Notes under the pieces: generated by a model
The model's database searches: none
The model's input: only the letters and a program-made list of their open reading frames with translations
Told to the model about the DNA's origin: nothing
Assembly (NCBI RefSeq): GCF_014529535.1
Contig: NW_023503409.1
Span: 8,990,390 to 9,054,389, forward strand
DNA length: 64,000 nt
Direction: 5' to 3'
DNA from: Bradysia coprophila
Taxonomy: Eukaryota > Arthropoda > Insecta > Diptera > Sciaridae
Part shown: piece after piece, positions 1-11,436 of the stretch
Position numbering within the stretch: the first letter of the stretch is position 1
Layout of the letters: each line of letters starts with the position of its first letter
Made by a program: the position numbers and the translations under genes

Positions 1-292
1 ACCACACAGCGGTACAAGTAACTGAAACAAGAAATTGACTACAGAAAAATCTTAATAAAACGACGTCGACAGGCGGTAGGAATCAAAGAGAAATCTACGA
101 ACGTTGTCTATGAATGAGTAAATCGTACAAATTGTCCCGTTTCGTTCACGGTTGATTGACATAATTAAGCGCTTGGGGTTAATGGTAAAAATTTTATTGA
201 AATGAATTATGCAGTAATCGCGTGTTGACTTTATGATTATACGATTTTCAGCCGTGACTGATTCGTTTAACTGATTTAGGTTTGAAGTTTTT

Positions 293-1449
293 AGCCCCGT
301 ACGAAGTACAAAGGGGCTTATAGGATTACGATGCCGTGTGTAATTGATGGAATTCGAAGCAGACGGTAAGGGCAAAGTGTTTGCCTATGTTCATAGATGA
401 CGAATCTGCAATAAAAATTTTGTCTGTCCGTCTGTCCGTCTGTCCGTCTGTCACGTCGATATCTTGAGTAAATCAAATCCGATTTCAAAAAAAAAAAATT
501 TCCCTGAAAGATAGTCGAAATAGTGAGGCTAAGTTCGAAGATGGGCATATTCGGGTCGGCCCTTCGTGAGTTAGGGCCACCTAAGTGATTTAAGGTCTTT
601 TGGTGATATTTATGGCAAAATAAACGATGGAAATGTAAATGACACGGCAAATGATAGGTATTGTCAATACCAATCCAGGAAAAAAAAAGTTTTTTAAAAT
701 CGGTTGAGTGAACCGTGAGTAAGGGCCTTAGAAGTGAAATGCTACTAGGGCCCTATGTGTATTTTACATAGAACTCGAGTAAATTTCATTCGTTTTTCGT
801 AATTTTTGTTTGATTTGGAAGGTAATCGAATGCCGAATAGAATGTTGTTGAAAAAAAATTAAATTTGGGTCCTTGGCCTAAGGCCGCTACTAGGGCCCTG
901 TGTGTATTTCACATATAACTCGAGTATATTTCATCCGTTTTTCGTAATTTTTGTTTCATTTGGAAGGTAATCAAAGGCCGAATAGAATGTTGTTGAAAAA
1001 AAAATTAAATTTGGGTCCTCGGACTGAGGCCGATACTAGGGCCCTATGTGTATTTTACATATAGCTCGAGCAAATTTCATCCGTTTTTCGTAATTTTTGT
1101 TTCATTTGGAAGGTAATCAAAGGCCGAATAGAATGTAGTTGAAAAAATTTTTAAATTTGGGTCCTCGGACTGAGGCCGATACTAGGCCCTTCAAAAAAAT
1201 AAAAGTTTAGGGCGATTTGAAATTTTTGTTTCATTTGAAAGGAACGTCGTACGGGGCGTCGTAATTGCGCTATGCGCAATTTGTAAGATGTACATATTAC
1301 ATAATAATTTTACTTTAACTACATTAACCGGCGCAATAGGCTTACGGTCAAAGTAGGGTGACAGACGCACTAGGGTCACGTACGCAATAGATATACGGGT
1401 TTGTACGGGGCTCAGTCGCAGCAAACGCTCCGACTGTTCTGATGGCTCG
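293..1449 (+). repeat. Dispersed repeat family A, subtype with 146 bp units
   Basis: The element starts AGCCCCGTACGAAGTAC and ends CTGTTCTGATGGCTCG, with T runs on both sides. A (TCTG/TCCG)n stretch lies at about 420-452. Tandem units follow with starts near 741, 886, 1032 and 1178, a period of 145-146 bp, each carrying ACTAGGGCCCTATGTGTATT and an AATAGAATGTTGTTGAAAA-like segment. The ends are supported by the nested copy at 27224-28283. There is no long open reading frame, so it is non-autonomous. The outer bases AGCC and GGCT are complementary, and the complement of AGCCCCGT recurs about 30 bases inside the 3' end. Confidence 0.85.
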
Positions 1450-2212
1450 TTTTTATTGATTTTGGTAGAGGGGTAGGGTGTGAGTCAATAATTTGCTTTG
1501 ATGAGTAGATACTGTAATGCTCCAGCCCCTTACCGACTATACTAGGCGCCACCGTGTTGAGCTGAACTTTCGAGAGCGTTGATCATTAAGGTGGTATATG
1601 AAAGAAGCTTAAAGCTCTCGATCGAAGGGTCTTCTTTCATTCATTATCGCCATATAATGAATTCAGAGTTGAGATTTTAAACGGCTGACATATCCATTCA
1701 TCATTGGCATTTCCTACAGTTATGGCAGCCTTATAGTGAAATGAAAGATGCTCCTGTATGCCTGCATCGGACCTAATCGGTTACGCCAGAGTCACAAGCA
1801 GTTTTAATTAGCAACCTGCTAGTTATTTTGCGGAATGTTCGGACAAACTGTTCGCTAAAGATATCAGACACTTTAAATTCGATCACCACAGTACCCAACA
1901 AATCTGTTTTCTCACATCGCGCCATTTGCAACGAAATATTCTCAAAGAAAATTATAACAAAAAAAAAAAAATTGCGTCAACAAGTGGCAGATGATTCGGC
2001 TTTCTTCCGTTTGAATTCCATTCTTTAAAGCAATATATTTCACAATTTAACGTTTGCAATTTGTTCTTTTGTATTGAGATTGATGTATATGCACCATACG
2101 ATAAATAACAATTTCACAATTTTAAAAATTTTCCTTCCTCAACATCTGTAACTTATGACGCAATTTTTTTTGTTATAATCTTCTTTCTAAAATTTTTCTG
2201 GTAATAGTAGAT

Positions 2213-2458
2213 TACGTTGGATGCTGCGAAAGTAATTCATTACACAAGGACACAATTTTGTGATACGAGCAAACTCACGAGTAAGTTTTTGAGCAACAAG
2301 CTTCGGTAACTATTTTCGAGGCAAGTGTAGAGTTTGCATATCCGAGCCGAAGGCGGGAAAACAGTTACCGAAGCTCGTTGCTCAAAAACACGAGTGAGTT
2401 TGCGAGTTCTACAAAATTGTGTCCGAGAGCAATGAATTACGTCGCAGCATCCAACGTA
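2213..2458. repeat. Foldback hairpin (about 245 bp)
   Basis: The arm starting ACGTTGGATGCTGCG is answered by CGCAGCATCCAACGT at the far end. The match continues inward through CACAATTTTGTG, ACTCACGAG and the TTGAGCAACAAGCTTCGGTAACT segment around a short centre. No coding capacity. An equivalent copy is at about 13891-14136. Confidence 0.85.
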
Positions 2459-2463
2459 TTCTG

Positions 2464-3255
2464 GTTTATTGCCTGCTCATGCGAAAATTGACTATTACAC
2501 GGCTGTTTTGCAGAAATTCTACATCAATTCAGTATCTCAATAAACCAAAACCAACAAAACAAAAATAAATCTGTTCTTGCGGTAAAACGTTTACAAACAA
2601 ATCTAGTGTACTGACGAAATCGGCTCACACGCTACACGTCTCCTAAAAAATTGATCCCGAAAACAGCACTCATGTTACATTAGTATTGTCGCAACAGTAG
2701 TTACAATTGCGTTGGTGACATGTTGACATTGAATAGTTTTTCGCAGTTAGTATCGATGAAGACGCATTGTTTGTGCAATTATTTTGTTAGTCCTTTTTAA
2801 TGTTTTCAAAAAAATGTGCAACAAAGTGTAGTGTTTGTACTAAAAGCAAAAGCATTTAGTGTTACAAGTGAAAAATACAACGAAATGTGTGGCCAGTGTT
2901 ACTTCGGAACATCAAAATTATTGTTACAATAAATATGGCCGACAATTCTGTGTTGCGAATTCTTCTAAAAGTATGTTGTAACCAGATTACTTGCGTAACA
3001 AGTTTTTCTGAAATAACTGTGTTCATCGATCAATATTTTTATCAAAAAAATGTTTTTTTAGCGACATTTCTTACATTCTTTTTCGATCGATCGATTCATT
3101 CAACAAAAAATATAAAATGAAATCAAGGCACATTTTACTTGAAAGAACTGTCAACTTGAAATAAACCCCAAATATCCCTAGTGTAATGGATCACTTTCGC
3201 AGGGGGTAAACAGCCGTGTAATAGTCAATTCTCGCATGGGCAGGCAATAAAATTT
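2464..3255. mobile_element. Non-autonomous element with ~45 bp terminal inverted repeats
   Basis: TTATTGCCTGCTCATGCG followed by AAAATTGACTATTACACGG at the left end is the inverse complement of the right end at about 3209-3255, with few mismatches. The roughly 790 bp interior has no recognisable transposase. It abuts the foldback at 2213-2458, so the two may form one composite. The same element is at about 14142-14936 in copy 2. Confidence 0.75.
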
Positions 3256-4635
3256 TTGTTGATCAAACTTTTGCGTGCTTCACAAGAAGCACATTTCGAC
3301 ACAAAATCTGTAATTATTCACATCGAAATCACCGAAATTATTTCAATTTTCACAACCGACACTAAATTTTTGTGTTGGTGATTTGACGTTTCAAAAACAA
3401 TACTCATGTTACGATTTACGACTTTAACGACGATTTTCTTCGTTAAACCATATTTGACTATGTAAGTTCAGAGTGGATGTGATTTGGGTGTGAAATTGAG
3501 TGGGAAGTGCTATTTTCATCGATTTTCTTTTTGTAAAATCTTTTAAATGAGACAATATTTTGAGAATGCCCGATATATGAGTTTCTTATTTTTCGTGTTT
3601 TTGCTAATATGTGACAAAAAATCACGAAAAAAAATCGATCCGTCCCTTCCTTATTATAATTAACGGTGAATTTCGCACTAAATTATTTCACCAGAAACGT
3701 ACTGGTATTTAAATTATAGTCACGTGTCACAATGAACGACAATCTTGTCATTTTTTTACATGATTGGCCACCATTTTTTTTCATTTCGGTGGCTTTGACC
3801 ACTTCAACCAGTGGTCAGCTGCAGCTGCTGCAGCAGAAAGTACTCTATTTTACATGAAAATATTTTTACGGTGTTTTACGTTTGTGTCTTACACTGTCTA
3901 CTTTCAGTACTGTATTAAGAGTACCACTTATGCTTGAACTTAAAGTGCGTTGCTTTCTAAGTTCAGGACAAAGGTGATATGCGTGTGGTATTGAGTGGAA
4001 AGTGCTATGTCATTAGCTTTTCTTTTTGTAAAATCTTTTAAACATTTTATGAACTCGTTATTGGTTTATATTTTGTGTTTCCGTTGATATCTCAGAAAAA
4101 TTATGATCCCCGTCCCTTCCTAATTGAGTACTTTTCACTGTATGGACCTTTCGACAAATTTTATTTCATTTCTTCACTTCTCACCTGCAGATTCATTCAT
4201 CTTACCGACGTTTCATTAAGAAAAACGCTTTAGCTTGAGAAAGAGCGATTTTCTGTCATCATTTTTATTTCTCAAAAAATTTACAAGAAAAAAATTAATT
4301 TTTTTTACGTGGACATTAGGCAGAATCGAAATGCAGCTGATCAGCCGTCAGCTGATTAACATTTCTGTAAATGCATTGAACTGACCTCGGATATGACCAT
4401 ATCTATACGGATGTGCTACGCTAATACGGTATGCATGAGTCCATATAAGTTCGAATTAATGCATTCATAGAAATGACAACCATAACTGACATAGCAGGAA
4501 AACAGCTGAAATAAATTTCATGTAAAGTTTCGCTCTATTTAACTTACAAATACATTTTGTGTGTAGAAAAATAAATTGCTCTTAAAATATAATTTGTTCA
4601 ACTTGCGGTAAGAAATGGCCACCGAATAGAATTTA

Positions 4636-6121
4636 TAGTATTTTATTGCTATGTGAGACAAAATCGAGAATTACTTCGTATGTACATATTGTATATAACA
4701 AGTGAGCGAAGCGAACGCGTGTGTATACAATATGTACATAAGAAGTGATTCGAGATTTTTCTCACATAGCAATACGATATTTTATCTTCCATGTGTGACT
4801 ATTTCATACATTCAGCGTTTCTGTATATAAACTCGAAGACATACAAACACCACTGAAAGGTTTGGCTTATGTGTATACAAAAGCATCATGTGTGACAATT
4901 AAACAAAATCATGGCAACAAATCGAAGCATCGTCGTGAATCTCGGTGGCTGAATCGGCTAGAGCGCGTCAGTTTTATGCATATGATCGTGAGTTCTATCC
5001 TCATAACAAACATTTTTTTCCATTTTTTTTTTTCATTTTCTATCACAAAAAATAGTAAATAAACTGATCTCCAGTATAGTAGCTATATTTTTAATCGAAG
5101 AAATATCTGCTGTGCTAATATCTACCATATTTGCAATGACACATTTCTCGGCAGATATTTGTCCAATCGAATAACTAATTGCGTTACCGAAATCCTGAGA
5201 TAAAACACTACACAACGTAATTTTGAATAACAAGAATCCATTTAGTCAAAATTTGATTATTTTTCGTTCTAAATAAATTATGCGAGTCACACATACACTC
5301 GCGACATTTTGTCGTGCATGTTAAATACTTATGTACTTTTTAAAATGATCAGACTACCTGCGACAGAGTCACTAACACATATATGGTCATTGCTTATGTT
5401 CTACATACATGCGGGGTTTCATGACAACAAAATCAAATGTAATCATGAGTCTCAATGGCCGAATCGGCTAGAGCGTGAACTTTTTATGCATAAGATCGTG
5501 AGTTCTCTTCCCGCAACAAACATTTTTTGTTTTTTTTTTGTTTTTGTTTTATCAAAATAAATTGCAAAGAAAGTATTCTGATCTCTTTATCGTAAGTAAA
5601 CTTCCAATCGAACGAATATCTGCTGCGCACTGAGACCTTACGCTTTTTTACATATTGATACACCACGTATGCAATGGCATATTTCTCAGCAGATATTTGT
5701 CCAATTGAAAAACTAATTACGAAAGACATCCTTCGGTAAAACACAAAACAATGAAGTTTTGAATCTAAACGAAAAAAAAAACACACATGGCGTCGACACA
5801 CACACACACACGAAATTTTGTAGTACATGTTGCTTATGTACTTTATAAATTGAGTCCCACGCTGCAACATTAGAGTATGCATATCTGGTATATTAGAAGA
5901 CTCGGTGATGTAATGGTTAGCGTAGTTTGTTGATATGCAGGAGGTTCGGAGTTCGAATCTCCGTCGGGTCATTGGTTTTTTTCTTCAAAATAAAAAACGG
6001 AAATAAAATTTACCCTAGAAGAGTAATAAAATTATATCCCTAGACAACCAGAATAACGTATGGCTTAGAGTTTATATACAGAAACGAGTAATGTATGAAA
6101 TAGTCACACATGGAAGATAAA
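4636..6121. mobile_element. Insertion present only in duplication copy 1
   Basis: Copy 2 runs straight from GAATTTA to ATTCACAAATG near 16305; copy 1 has about 1486 bp between them. The insertion starts with a hairpin (4636-4779; arms TTTTATTGCTATGTGAG / CTCACATAGCAATA). Inverted repeats follow at 4780-4834 and 6068-6121, sharing TTATCTTCCATGTGTGACTA. The interior holds two diverged copies of a tRNA-like segment (GGCYGAATCGGCTAGAGCG near 4950 and 5457). No transposase is visible. The target duplication could not be defined. Confidence 0.8.
5899..5970 (+). other. tRNA-like sequence (SINE or tRNA relic)
   Basis: The 72 bases have tRNA shape. The ends GACTCGG / TCGGGTC pair over seven positions with two wobbles. 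A plausible D arm includes AATGGTTAGC, and the T arm CGGAG-TTCGAAT-CTCCG is perfect. The anticodon stem does not pair well, and the copy lies inside a mobile insertion. A tRNA-derived SINE or relic is more likely than a working tRNA gene. Another relic with GGTTCAAATC is near 8377-8432. Confidence 0.45.
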
Positions 6122-6255
6122 ATTCACAAATGCGCGCAAAAATAGATCGGGACACAAATTATTCCCTAAACCATATTCAATGTTCCTTGAATATACAATT
6201 CTATAAAAGTAGAAAAATAATCCGTTAATACATTGAGTTAAAGATGTAAAGAATA

Positions 6256-8834
6256 CACAGACAAAAATATGGAATTAGAATTTTTAGGTCCGAGTGGATT
6301 AAGGTAACTGATTGAAAGGTGACCTAGTAGAAAAGTGATCTTAAGTTGTCCGTGTAAATTTGTATGGACAACTCACGATTCAATGTGTTTAAATGTGAAA
6401 TAGGACCACTCACGATTCATATAGGTCAACTCTGCATTTTTATTAATTCATTAACTTTGTTAGACGAAATCGGCAATAATTAATAAAATTTATATTAATT
6501 AAGTAAACCAAAGATAAATCTTTAAATCAAAAGTGGTTCCATGTAACACAGTTCCAAAATCGCTGAGAAATTCAAGTTCAAAGTTGAGATTTGTCAAATT
6601 AGGTCAACTTTCAATCAGTTACCTTACTTTAAAAAAGTAATTTTTTCGGAATTAGATTTTTAATCTTCGCCAGAAATTGAAAAAATGTAATTCCATCAGG
6701 GATTAAAAGTAGATCTAAACAATAATATTGGGGATTGAATGATGATACTACTGCTTATTATTTTCTGTTTATAATTTGATTGTCTTGAAATCACACTTTT
6801 GAGTTAATTGAGTTCGAACACGATTTACGAGCAAGATACGGTTTTGTGAGAAAAGCTAATTTGGTCTTAAAATGTTGCAATGGGACTACTATTCTGCCTT
6901 ACCAGGCTTAGAATAAAAATTTTAAGTCGGTTTGTAAAGATACTACCAGATTCAATAAATCATTAAATCAATGTAAACATTACAAAGATAGTATAGATAT
7001 AGAGAAATTCTAGATCGAAATTGGCAGGAAGGCCAATTTTAGCCGCGAACTATCCCCATTACCACGGGAAACCAGACATTTTTGAATTTGAATGGTTATA
7101 GTAGATTACAGCAGAGCCTATGTACATGAGTAATACATGTGTGCGATGTTTGTGGCGTGTGAGCCGAAGGCGAACCGCCTAATTTCGCACACATGTATTA
7201 CTCATTCACATAGGCTCTCCTGTACTGTTCTTTAATGTGTAGGCATCCTGTGTGTTATATTTACATTGTCTAAGATGAAAACTACGAAACAATTTTGCAT
7301 AAAACAGCATTTCGGAACCTTTCTACTTCTAACCATTTTGAAGTAAAATTTTATTTTCATTTAGTAGGCATCGGTCGTGCCTGCCATTTCAACGATACTT
7401 ATTTTACTTCTTTGTTGTTGTCATTCTCAGTTTCAGTGAATTTTTTTTGATTTTGTTGTTTCAAATTGTAACTTCAGTGGTGATTTTAGTGTTTTCTTAA
7501 TGTTATCGATGGCACGTGTACCAAAAAATAGTTTTGCCTGTGTAAATTCCAATTTATATCGTGGTTTGTGAGAAGTGAAAATATAAACAAAATCATCGAA
7601 AAATTTCCGACCAGTGCATGTAAATGATCGCGCATAGCATGTAAATCATCGAAAAACCAACATGTAAGTTTCATTTACATTCTCATCGCAGACAATGTAA
7701 ATACAACGTACAGGATGCGATGATTTTGTTTATGCTTGCACTTCACACAAAACACGATATTAATTAGAATTTACACAGGCACAACTATTTTTTGGTGCAC
7801 TTGCCACCGATACAATTAAAAAAACACTAAAATCACCACTGAATTTACAATTTTAAACAACAAAATCAAAAATTTTTCACTGAAACTGAGAATGACAACA
7901 ACGAAGAAGTCAAATAAATATCGCCGAAATGGCGTGCACCACCGATGCCTACTAAATGAAAATTAAATTTTAGTGCAAAATGGTTAGAAGTGGAAAGGTT
8001 CCGAAATGCTATTTTTATGCAAAATTGTTTCGTAGTTTTCATCTTTGACAATGTAAATACAACGCACAGGATGCCTACACATTAAAGAACAGTACAGAAG
8101 AGCCTATGTGAATGAGTAATACATGTGTGCGAAATTAGGCGGCTCGCCTTCGGCTCTCCCGCCGCAAACATCGCACACATGAATTACTCATTTACATAGG
8201 CTCTGCTGTAATCTACTATAAATAGTAAGAAAACTTCAGAAGAATATAAAAATGAAAATCATGAAAAGATATTGAGGTTTGAAGTGACGATCTTTGAATT
8301 TTAATCCCACGAGGAATTAGTTTCTTTGAAACAACGGTACACAATAAGCCACGTTGGGATTAAGAACAAATTGCAGCAGTGGTAAGATCGTAAACTGAAG
8401 TGCAGGAGGTCCCGGGTTCAAATCTCGTCAGGTAAATAAAAAAAATAATTTCTGTTTAATAAAAACATTTCTCATTCCAGATTCACAAAAAAGCTTCTTC
8501 TCATATCAGACATTTAGATAAAAACTATAATATCACAATATTCGTAAAAATCGTTTTTTTAATTTTTTTTTCCTGAAGTAAAAATAGGAAGGGTTAGAAT
8601 ATTTTTTTATTGCATTACAAATAACATTTAGATCAGATTAAAATGAGTAAACTAATAAACAAGCGTCAAACGTCAAGGCCTAAAAGATTAAAATTTAATT
8701 CCTCTAAGGATTACTCATTTGGGGATAAGTTCAAGTAATCCCTGAGGGGATTAAATTTAAATTCTAAAAAAGATTCGGTCGCGTACTGTTAATCCCAAAA
8801 AAGATTTAGATCTAGGTCCATTTTTTTATCTGTG
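6256..8834. mobile_element. Tc1/mariner-type non-autonomous element, TA target site
   Basis: The ends are CACAGACAAAAATATGGA and, inverted, CACAGATAAAAAAATGGA. The empty site in copy 2 reads GAATAAATG; in copy 1 it reads GAATA-element-TAAATG, so the insertion duplicated TA. A TA duplication is the hallmark of Tc1/mariner-like transposition. The 2579 bp contain no transposase. A large palindrome (7097-8220) and a tRNA-like relic near 8377-8432 (B box GGTTCAAATC) are nested inside. Confidence 0.85.
7097..8220. repeat. Giant palindrome (about 1.12 kb foldback)
   Basis: TATAGTAGATTACAGCAGAG at the left end is answered by CTCTGCTGTAATCTACTATA at the right. The arms stay complementary through GCACACATGTATTACTCAT, CAGGATGCCTACACATTAAAG and the CACCACTGAA region, to a centre near 7660. 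Arm length is about 550 bp with moderate divergence. No coding capacity is evident. Confidence 0.88.
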
Positions 8835-9101
8835 TAAATGTTTAAGCATCCTTGAAACATGAATAAAGGCATCACATCAGCCTTACAATTCGAATTGTTC
8901 TAACCAAATTGTCATCTAATTTCCTCTCGTCTACTATCGGAATAAAGACCGATATATTGATGATGTAAAATCGACTTCATCGACACAATATATTAAACTG
9001 GCAAGATGTCATTACACATCCCGATAACAACATGAGCCTTTAAAATACTAGGAGAGATCCGATGTATCCAACACTTTGACTTTAAAATTAACATTAATTT
9101 T

Positions 9102-9399
9102 TCACAAGGGAGAAAAACTTTTGATACAGTTATTCTTACATTGTAAACAACAGCCCTATCAATACAACCAAATCAATAAATCACTCTTCAGCAGAATGAG
9201 TTGCTAGACTACAATATTTCTTCAAGTGCTTACCGTGTTAAGCTAGACAAACTGATCAACAATAAAACACATCCAAGAAAATAATGGAACGAAAATCGGT
9301 GCGGCTTTTCAATGTTTAATTCAACAACCTATTACTCATTTGACGTGTGATAAATTGTTTTTATGCGCAACCCGGACAACCCGCACGAGTTGTGGTTGA
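9102..9399. other. Intergenic, no feature seen
   Basis: This AT-rich stretch lies between the end of duplication copy 1 and the stop codon of the receptor gene. It should contain the receptor 3' UTR. No repeat or RNA gene was recognised. Confidence 0.5.
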
Positions 9400-11436
9400 C
9401 TACTTGGTTATTTGATGTTCATCGACGTGATTTATTGATTTATTTGGGTGTTTGTCTATTCCAGTTGGCCTGTACACAAAACGTTGTTTGTACCTCGACA
9501 GGAAAGTGATTTTTTCAGTACACGTCCTAAATTTCCTTACCCAGGAAAACTTAAAACTGGTACTTAACCAATTGACTGTTCCTTTCTTGGTACAAAAGGT
9601 ACTATTCTCACTTGGTTTTCGTGTACGTCGGTCACTTCTAGTAAACTTTATACGGCTCAGTCCGTTCCAAATAAGTTCGCAAACGAACACAATTACGCTC
9701 GCAATCCAGCCACACCAAACAATAGTAGGCACAGAAAAATCATCCGCTTTCAATTCGTCGCCGGAATCCGATTGAGCACCCAATTTCCGCTTCCATAAGT
9801 CCTGCGTTTTTATTTCCACGTCGTCTCTCGTCCACTTATCGAACAGTCCTCCATCGTTCAGCCGGAGAATGACATCGGTCATTTGTGCCATAAATGGGAA
9901 CGCTGGATACATGTAGTACGATGTCACATATTTAGCAAACGTTACATCCTTCACAACATGATACACTTCTAATCCCAAGCGTTTCTGCACTTTTATTAGA
10001 CTGCGTGCTAGCTCTTCTCTCACAAAGAATGCAATTGAATTGTTGAACGTCTCTATTTTGTCACGCAAAGTCGTTACAGCGTGAACTTTGTCATTCCATC
10101 CGCCGTAATTTGTCATATTTTCCATTATTCTAACATAAAAATGATTCGTGTACCCCATTGAGAGTATCGGAACGGAGGACGTGTACAAGTCTTCGATTGT
10201 ATCGATTTGCCGCTGGTAAATTGGCGATGTTAGATAACTCTGAAACAGTGATACGATGCCATTCATGACAATCAACCCTGTGAAGGTTAAAGGTACGATG
10301 ATACTGATGTCTGCCCAACGAAGGTTTCCATATTTGATGCCTGCGTTATCGTTCATCAAGAGATTGAGTACATCAACGACACATTCGAGCGGTAAAATTT
10401 TCTTTCCTTGTTGCAAATAGCGCGACACTGTGAGTAGAAGCGACGACATCACAATAACGATGGAAGTGAAAACGAAGATTTGCGTCCATGTTCCATTTTT
10501 TATATATGCCACGAAGTCAGTATATGGTTGGGCATGGGGAACAATCAGAACTCGCACTGTCTGCCCATGTGGGTACACTGGATAGTCGGACGTACGAATT
10601 TCAGAATACGCATAATTAAATAAGTCTTCGTCTATCTTATCAACGTCATATCCGACTCCAGTTCTCTTCATGTCGGTCATCGTTGCATTAAAGACGGAAA
10701 GCAGAGTGGGCCAAAATTGAGCTTCAATAACATCTAACGAGCTTCCCACGACATAGGATCGAAATCGTGTTCCGCAATGGTTGGGCACTTTATCTGTAAA
10801 ATAGTCCTGAACTGATTCACTGCCTGTCACATTAATCAAGCGAAATGTTATGAAAGGATTAAATTTGAAAACGTTGAATGACGATGAGTTACCGTCGCCA
10901 TTATTCAAATAAAATGCGCAAAATATGTTAAAAACGCGACCGTATTCCCAAATCGAGTTTAGCAAAGATTTTACATCGGCCAAAGATGTGATTTTTTGCA
11001 TGATAAACAGTCCAATTTTCATATTTACGACTTTGTGAAGGGCGTTAACATGGTACGACGTATCCATGTAAATTAACCGGTCGACGACAACAATCATAAA
11101 TGGATTTTTGTCGGCATTCTCAATCAATACTTTCCGCATCGAAATATCATTGGAAGTGTGGACAGTCCGCTGCTTAAAGTTCACTAGTTCAGTGTTGGAT
11201 GACGACGTTGGCAACCACCTACTCAAATCGACTGTGGAGTCAACAAGATAGTGGTGAAGATCGAAGTGAAAAAATTCATCCAGACGATTGATGAGATGTA
11301 CACCGTCCGGATACTGATCAAGCGAAAGTATCACCTTCGACAGAACAACGATTGGCGTTATGGCGAGAACCATTTTGCTGTAAAACATAAAACTGTTAAA
11401 AGAGAACTGCCACAATGTCCGATTTAAATCAAGCAC
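9400..11436 (-). CDS. Divergent ionotropic receptor (IR family)
   Basis: A single-exon 678-residue protein resembling insect variant ionotropic glutamate receptors, ligand-gated channels in chemosensory dendrites. Hydrophobic segments fit the IR layout: an N-terminal segment (about 21-38) that could be a signal anchor, M1 at about 319-339, the M2/M3 region at about 376-400 (SLFQSYLTSP resembles the conserved M3 end) and M4 at about 571-592. The split ligand-binding lobes would be about 200-315 and 405-560, the second with LGLEVYHVVKDVTFAKY. Lack of introns and strong divergence are typical of fast-evolving antennal or gustatory IRs. The 85-residue basic C-tail is long for the family. The start is the first ATG of the frame; an upstream exon cannot be excluded. 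It lies between the two copies of a direct duplication, so paralogues may flank the window. The subfamily cannot be assigned. Confidence 0.8.
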   Translation of the reverse strand: MLDLNRTLWQFSFNSFMFYSKMVLAITPIVVLSKVILSLDQYPDGVHLINRLDEFFHFDLHHYLVDSTVDLSRWLPTSSSNTELVNFKQRTVHTSNDISMRKVLIENADKNPFMIVVVDRLIYMDTSYHVNALHKVVNMKIGLFIMQKITSLADVKSLLNSIWEYGRVFNIFCAFYLNNGDGNSSSFNVFKFNPFITFRLINVTGSESVQDYFTDKVPNHCGTRFRSYVVGSSLDVIEAQFWPTLLSVFNATMTDMKRTGVGYDVDKIDEDLFNYAYSEIRTSDYPVYPHGQTVRVLIVPHAQPYTDFVAYIKNGTWTQIFVFTSIVIVMSSLLLTVSRYLQQGKKILPLECVVDVLNLLMNDNAGIKYGNLRWADISIIVPLTFTGLIVMNGIVSLFQSYLTSPIYQRQIDTIEDLYTSSVPILSMGYTNHFYVRIMENMTNYGGWNDKVHAVTTLRDKIETFNNSIAFFVREELARSLIKVQKRLGLEVYHVVKDVTFAKYVTSYYMYPAFPFMAQMTDVILRLNDGGLFDKWTRDDVEIKTQDLWKRKLGAQSDSGDELKADDFSVPTIVWCGWIASVIVFVCELIWNGLSRIKFTRSDRRTRKPSENSTFCTKKGTVNWLSTSFKFSWVRKFRTCTEKITFLSRYKQRFVYRPTGIDKHPNKSINHVDEHQITK

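Larger units (their letters stand above)
1..9101 (+). repeat. Segmental direct duplication, copy 1
   Basis: The sequence from position 1 matches that from 11679 almost base for base for about 4.6 kb, with a constant offset of 11678 over the first part. It resumes after two insertions and fades near 9101 (copy 2 fades near 16711). The left end lies outside the window. Against copy 2, copy 1 has extra DNA at 4636-6121 and 6256-8834; both are self-complementary insertions. The rest differs by scattered substitutions and small indels. No convincing gene is seen; short open frames repeated in both copies lie in repeats. The stretch 3256-4635 is plain AT-rich DNA with a CAGCTGCAGCTGCTGCAGCAG run near 3820. 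Confidence 0.93.

Noticed and set aside
2887..3120. 77-codon frame, identical to 14569-14802, as a gene
   Set aside because: Both lie inside a non-autonomous inverted-repeat element carried along in the duplication; identity reflects the duplication, not selection.
5263..5463. Frame with long Arg-Glu repeats at 55263-55463, as a protein
   Set aside because: The true location is 55263-55463; it is the translation of the (CT)n microsatellite in reverse.
5899..5970. Functional tRNA gene
   Set aside because: Acceptor and T arms pair, but the anticodon stem does not, and it sits in a mobile insertion.
5484..5972. 162-codon minus-strand frame as a gene
   Set aside because: It spans a CA-repeat, tRNA-like sequence and the insertion found only in duplication copy 1; no domain is visible.
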